The notes under the pieces are model-generated. The model was not told the origin of the DNA. It did no database searches and saw nothing but the letters and a program-made list of their open reading frames with translations. A DNA stretch of 27,529 nt from contig BLXT01000545.1 of NCBI GenBank assembly GCA_019648995.1, positions 354,157-381,685 on the forward strand, in the 5' to 3' direction. Numbering within the stretch: position 1 is the stretch's first letter; the number at the start of each line of letters is the position of its first letter. Below, one piece after another: positions 23,421 through 27,529 of the stretch. A program made the position numbers and the translations under genes. Source of the DNA: Plakobranchus ocellatus. Taxonomy: Eukaryota > Mollusca > Gastropoda > Plakobranchidae.

Positions 23421-26400
23421 CTACAAAGATATAAAATAAAATACTAATCAAAATTCAGTATAAGCATATTTCATTTTTTTTACCGCATGCAATCAACCCA
23501 AAATACATTTATCTAAAAAGGGTAATTTTGAATTTAAATAAGTCTCACTCTTAATTACTAGAGTACACTCATGCATAGATAGAGGTAGACATATAAAGAG
23601 AGCCCATCGCAAATGCTTTTTTCAATATATCTGAAGTAATCCAAATATACAGTAGTTCGCATCATAAGGCACAGTACTTGAGTACACAATTTAATGTAGT
23701 GTGAGCTACAATGCAAATAGAGACAATTACTCGCCACAGATTAGTACTCGGTAATACACCAGAGACAGTGTTAGTGTTAAAAAAACTGTGGCTTCCATAC
23801 TTTGCGATTCATATTTGGTATTTGAGAAACTATGCAGAGAACCTAGAGCCAACATTTTGCTTTGTAAAACAATTCATGCATTAAAACAATGACACAAATG
23901 GGTCATAGGCACTGCTAAGTACTAACACCTGTGTCTTAATTTCCAAATTAAAAAAAAAATATCTGGAAACGGTATTTTACTCAAGAGAATAATCAGTTTG
24001 CCTGAATTGGCCCTGGCAGGCCTACATAAGTAGAGCCGAGAAGTAACCAATACTGTATCGCTATTTATTTATAAGACAAACACTAAAGTTTAGACAGATT
24101 GATTAAAGCTTCAAGTGCATGAGCAGTTGTAACCACCTATGATGTTTAATTCCACATTTTGTGGAGCATAGTAAAGCCTTTTGTGTTTAGAGGATGCACA
24201 AGTTGTATCAATCTTTTATTCTTGACCCTATGAAAATTCAGGTACCTATCTATCACCATACTAAAATTTTAAACCCTTTTTTCATGACTTTTCACAGCAA
24301 ACAGACATTCATGCAATTAAGAGAGTATGAGGTAACCTGAGGTAACCTGAGGAGTATAAAGGCTCACCTGCGCTTCCCTGCTACCATAGAAAGTGATGCT
24401 AGAGCTGAGACTGTGTCTGCCTCCTCAGAGTCTACCTTTTGAGCTTCTAGAAGAGACAGATGAGTGGTGCCAGCATACCGCTTTACACATGGCCAGTGGT
24501 TCGCTGATATGTAGAAATTTTAATGCAAATAAAATTTATTAATGTAAGTATTTGTGCCTTTTTTTTCCTTTCAATCATATTCTAGAATTTTTTTCCACCT
24601 TCCAATTTATATTTAAATCAAATGGTATCATACCTCTTTCAAGTATGCAGCAAAAAAAAACAAAAAAACACCAAAAAAAATTTACTTGGGCATACAAAAT
24701 AAATCTTGAAAAGACTAATAAAATTTGTTTTGAACTGTAAAAAAAATGATAGCCTGCAGTCAGATTTAAAATAGCAACCTGTTTCAGAAGTATCTTTCAC
24801 TGTAAAGGTTTATGGTTAAGTTTTGGTTCAACATTACACCAAAATCCAAAATCAGCAATATTGCAGTCAAATTATACATGTCAATGATAATTTTCTATAA
24901 ACATAGATTTCTTTTTTCATAAAGTCAGTTCTCTTGAAGCAAGATTCAAATTTATATTGAGCGCTTTACATTCACTTTTCATGGTCTATACTTATATTTA
25001 GTATGTATCACTTAACATGTGATCCCTGTTCAAAGACCATTATGGCTACAGTGTCATAACTTTATTTTCTCAATAGCACAAGCAAATCATAAACAGTAAA
25101 TCAACTCTCTTTTTTTTTTTTCTTTTTTTTTTAAACTGTCGTTGTCAATAACGTTTGTTTGTTTCACCTTGTATGTGAATAGATGCATTCAATGCTTCCA
25201 CTGCAGGTTTGCAAGGTGGCCGATTCAATTCATCCTCATGGATAGGTGGCAGCTGTAAATGAGGCAGAAGAAACTGATTTAAGAATCTGTTATGATGTAT
25301 GCTTACTTTTTTTTCACCAACAGCTTTTCTTTTTCACAAATATACACCAGGAAGGTAAATTTAATATTAATCTTTTTTAGCCATTAAATTTGGTTTACCT
25401 TCTGTGAAAAATCTCATAAAGCTTAACAACAGAGAAGACCGCAAAGATAAATATAAAAAAAAGACGATACATGAGATAAAATGCAAAATTTTTAGCCACA
25501 AGTAGGACATTTTTAAATATCTAAATATGCTTTGCATTATCTTAACTGCCACTACTACTCTTGCTATAATCCACTCTCCATTAAAAAAAAGATGGTAGTG
25601 CCAGACATTGCGTATTCTTGATTACTAATTTAAAGCCATTTAAAGCATAATACTTTTTTGAAAAGGAACAAACTAATCGCTAGAGATGTAATCATACTAA
25701 CTCACCTCATCACCTAAGAGGGCCCGTACTGAAAGCTCAGCTGAATCACAGATGCTAGGGATATCATAACCACCTTCAAGAGCTAAAACTACTTTCCCAT
25801 CAGCAAGTGACATTACCTCTCGTGTCATGTGACCAAAACCTGTTTACAATTTCAACAACATTGAATCAATGTCATGTACTGTGTACATCTAATACATTAT
25901 TAAGTAGGATATCTCTAAGCAGACCATAAAAAGATTGAGAAGACACATCTGTTCATACAGCAAACATATGATGGTGGAATAAAAGTTTACATTTCCAAAA
26001 TACACATAAGCCTTGTTCATTCTAGATGGATATCTAATCCGCTTTTATTTGCTGCTCACTCCTTGTTAACAATTTCAATATTTCTCGTGAGCAAAAGATT
26101 CATGTTGAACATCAAAATTATATCTTAAAGAATCCTATGGTTTAAAACACAAACTCACACTGTGGAGAAACTTCATATCCCCCTAAAGCTGTTGGGTGGC
26201 CTTTGGCAGCATCATAGCCAGCCGAGACTAGAACGCACTCTGGCTTGAACTCCCTTGCTATTGGCATCACTAGAGTTCTGAGTCAAAGGATTAAACTGAG
26301 TCAGTGTCTTATAAATGGAATAGAAAATAGATCACATCAAAGTGTGAAAAGAACCATTTATGTCTTACAAAGGTGGTGAGACATTTTCTTATTTACATTC

Positions 26401-27414
26401 TTTTAAATTAATAATGGGGAGGGGTCTTGTTTCTGTACATGTTACATTCTATATATGGAGCATCTTAGTCAACTCCAAGACACCAGCTGCCCTCAAACCT
26501 GGGGAGGCACGAGACTAATAATACAAGTTCAGAGCTATCTACTGTTCTGTTGATTTCATATTGTGGTGGTGAATTTTTGTATTGCATCCACCTGTCAGTT
26601 ACTTATTAAATATTTTGATTCCATAAACATAATTTGGTAAGGTAAGTAGACAGATTTGCTTCAACATAAAATAAAAGGGAACTATACAATAATGTCTTAT
26701 GTCTTGCTACCAGTGCAAAGCAGTCACAAATAAAATATTCCAAAATATATTGTGGATTGCTTGCCATGGATAAGTTTCTGTGGTGCCAAGTTATAAAATT
26801 GAAAATTTTCCAAGCACTAAAATATTACTAGTTGAATTCAATATTAAGTTACTCTTCATATTTCATTTATGAACTTTGTTTTACAGTGTCTGAATAAGCC
26901 AAGAAATGATTTTGAGTAGCAGCTCTCTACATAGAAATTTTCTCTGATGTAGAAAAGTGCATCAGATATGTCACCTTAGCCTTATGCAGATTTCTGTCAA
27001 ATGGGTGGTGTCATTTTTATTGATTGCTTATGAAACACAAAAGACAATAGCACATAGTTGAAGTAAAAAAATAAATAAATAAATAAATTCCTTGTCATGG
27101 AAATGGGGATGAAATAACTATGAAATGCCTGTTAATAATATGAACTGAGTAGGAAAACAAATTACAAGGACAACACTTAAAACAAGCCCTACATACCGAA
27201 AAGCAGCCAAATATTCAGCATCTGCCATGGGAGGGTTTAGGCTGCCTCCAAAAGCAATGTTAACATTGAGGCCTTCTGCAGAACCTTCCCCACACTCCTC
27301 TGGGGCACCAGTGCCAGGGAAGAAGTTGCCATTATCATGTCGATGAATGGAGATGTACAATATGTTTGGGTCATTGTAAGTCATTTTTTGAGTCCCGTTT
27401 CCATGGTGGACATC
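23378..27414 (-). CDS. HDAC4: class IIa histone deacetylase (HDAC4/5/7/9 type), C-terminal part of gene, 6 exons, 5' end outside window
   Basis: Class IIa HDACs are signal-controlled transcriptional corepressors that shuttle between nucleus and cytoplasm and bind MEF2 through an N-terminal region, which lies outside this window. Exons at 27414-27197, 26277-26159, 25839-25706, 25252-25168, 24503-24368 and 23420-23378 join in frame and give 244 residues plus TAA. The fragment starts DVHHGNGTQ and keeps [67 protein letters not shown] and the tail [30 protein letters not shown] and EPMEE. Taking the first Asp as human HDAC4 D840, the zinc ligands H842 and D934 fall exactly on His and Asp. Residue 976 is Tyr, not the vertebrate His. 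The [14 protein letters not shown] block matches the C-terminal CRM1-type export signal of HDAC4. No break in the frame is seen. Many invertebrates have one such gene, so the symbol means HDAC4-like, not a proven one-to-one ortholog. Confidence 0.95.
23421..24367 (-). other. HDAC last intron, 0.95 kb
   Basis: AT-rich intron. A ten-base unit GGTAACCTGA is present twice in tandem at 24331-24350 on the + strand, close to the 5' splice site. Nothing else is supported. Confidence 0.75.
24368..24503 (-). CDS. HDAC4: HDAC exon, 136 bp, C-terminal tail with export signal
   Basis: The acceptor is TTCTACATATCAG and the donor is GTGAGC from 24367 in a perfect CAG/GTGAGC context. It encodes [40 protein letters not shown] and VAGKR plus two bases. 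This parallels human HDAC4 KYWRCLQRT, SLIEAQ and EEAETVTAMASLSV. It is short and lacks a start codon, so it is easily overlooked. It ends in phase 2. Confidence 0.93.
24504..25167 (-). other. HDAC intron, 0.66 kb
   Basis: AT-rich intron with A runs near 24650-24680 and a T/C run near 25111-25132. No exon is seen. Confidence 0.75.
25168..25252 (-). CDS. HDAC4: HDAC exon, 85 bp
   Basis: The acceptor is TCATTTACAG and the donor is GTGAAA from 25167. It encodes [20 protein letters not shown] and LNASIHIQ plus one base. Reading on past the donor would give seven more residues and a stop. Splicing to the next exon instead restores the conserved Q-x-x-HWPC tail, so the donor is preferred although its sequence is weak. 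It ends in phase 1. Confidence 0.88.
25253..25705 (-). other. HDAC intron, 0.45 kb
   Basis: AT-rich intron with no feature beyond its splice signals. Confidence 0.8.
25706..25839 (-). CDS. HDAC4: HDAC exon, 134 bp, carries catalytic Tyr position
   Basis: The acceptor is AATTGTAAACAG and the donor is GTGAGT from 25705. It completes Cys, then encodes [32 protein letters not shown] and [12 protein letters not shown]. The Tyr of GGYD (25768-25766) occupies human HDAC4 position 976. It ends in phase 0. Confidence 0.96.
25840..26158 (-). other. HDAC intron, 0.32 kb
   Basis: The shortest intron of the six-exon block. I see nothing in it. Confidence 0.8.
26159..26277 (-). CDS. HDAC4: HDAC exon, 119 bp
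   Basis: The acceptor is CCTTTGACTCAG and the donor is GTGAGT from 26158. It completes Arg, then encodes [39 protein letters not shown] and the first base of Cys. The third zinc ligand, equivalent to human D934, is the Asp codon at 26213-26211. It ends in phase 1. Confidence 0.96.
26278..27196 (-). other. HDAC intron, 0.9 kb
   Basis: AT-rich intron that includes an (AAAT)n tract at 27066-27088. No exon is needed here, because the protein is continuous across it with respect to human HDAC4. Confidence 0.8.
27066..27088. repeat. (AAAT)n microsatellite
   Basis: Between five and six tetranucleotide units in an HDAC intron. Confidence 0.9.
27197..27414 (-). CDS. HDAC4: HDAC exon, 218 bp (most 5' in window)
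   Basis: The acceptor is CTCTTTTGCACAG just before 27414 and the donor is GTATGT from 27196. It encodes [35 protein letters not shown] and [17 protein letters not shown] plus two bases of Arg (human HDAC4 about 840-912). It carries the zinc-ligand Asp (27414-27412) and His (27408-27406). It ends in phase 2. Confidence 0.96.
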
Positions 27415-27529
27415 CTGTGCAAAAGAGTGCATTGGGTGCTCACTTAAATGATTTTTCTTACATTGCTTGTGTCATAAAAATCAGGATCACAATACTTTAT
27501 ATTATCTCCTAGATATAAAAAAAAAAAAA
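27415..27529 (-). other. HDAC intron (partial), runs off window
   Basis: Only the 3' end of this intron is present. It ends in CTCTTTTGCACAG on the - strand. The window terminates in an A13 tract (27517-27529). Confidence 0.85.

Noticed and set aside
23185..23439. 84-residue open frame on the + strand over the HDAC terminal exon
   Set aside because: It is antisense to the exon that supplies the conserved HDAC C-terminus. Its Asn/Ser-rich start looks like simple sequence.
25147..25252. Reading the HDAC exon through to the stop after GETNKRY as the true C-terminus
   Set aside because: Splicing at 25167 joins in phase to 24503, whose HWPC, SLLEAQ and [13 protein letters not shown] blocks match the known class IIa tail, so the exon is not terminal.

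Overview
This is an AT-rich animal nuclear sequence holding parts of two conserved, multi-exon genes arranged tail to tail. It contains no bacterial, viral or plasmid genes. Neither gene is complete, because the window cuts off the 5' end of each. Introns of roughly 0.3 to 1.6 kb, GT-AG splice sites and an invertebrate-type class IIa histone deacetylase point to an invertebrate metazoan. A mollusc or other lophotrochozoan is my best guess, but no feature here proves the phylum.

Positions 1-8467 (+ strand) carry the last eight coding exons of ARPC2, the p34 subunit of the actin-nucleating Arp2/3 complex. The exons join in frame without a break and encode the equivalent of residues 62 to 300 of the 300-residue human protein. 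The stop is at 8465-8467, followed by a T-rich region that is probably a long 3' UTR with candidate poly(A) signals at about 9640, 9875 and 11384.

Positions 27414-23378 (- strand) carry the last six coding exons of a class IIa histone deacetylase (HDAC4/5/7/9 type). They encode the second half of the deacetylase domain and the C-terminal tail with its nuclear export motif. The fragment aligns without gaps to human HDAC4 from D840 to at least residue 976. It keeps the zinc ligands and has tyrosine where vertebrate class IIa enzymes have the inactivating histidine. Two small terminal exons (24503-24368 and 23420-23378), missed by ORF length alone, complete the C-terminus.

Between the two stop codons (about 8.5-23.4 kb) lie the 3' UTRs and an intergenic gap. 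I find no further protein-coding gene there. This stretch holds a frameshifted non-LTR retrotransposon remnant (about 15.06-15.30 kb, - strand), a possible tRNA-derived SINE relic (about 19.1 kb), a 65-bp tandem duplication (18.52-18.64 kb), a perfect 10-bp hairpin (14.07-14.10 kb) and several microsatellites. ARPC2 intron 7 carries an island of much higher GC that looks like a mobile-element fragment.

The two genes act in different processes (actin branching and transcriptional repression), and nothing in the sequence suggests a functional link beyond adjacency. I saw no evidence of a previously undescribed system. The most interesting single observation is the Tyr-type active site of the deacetylase.
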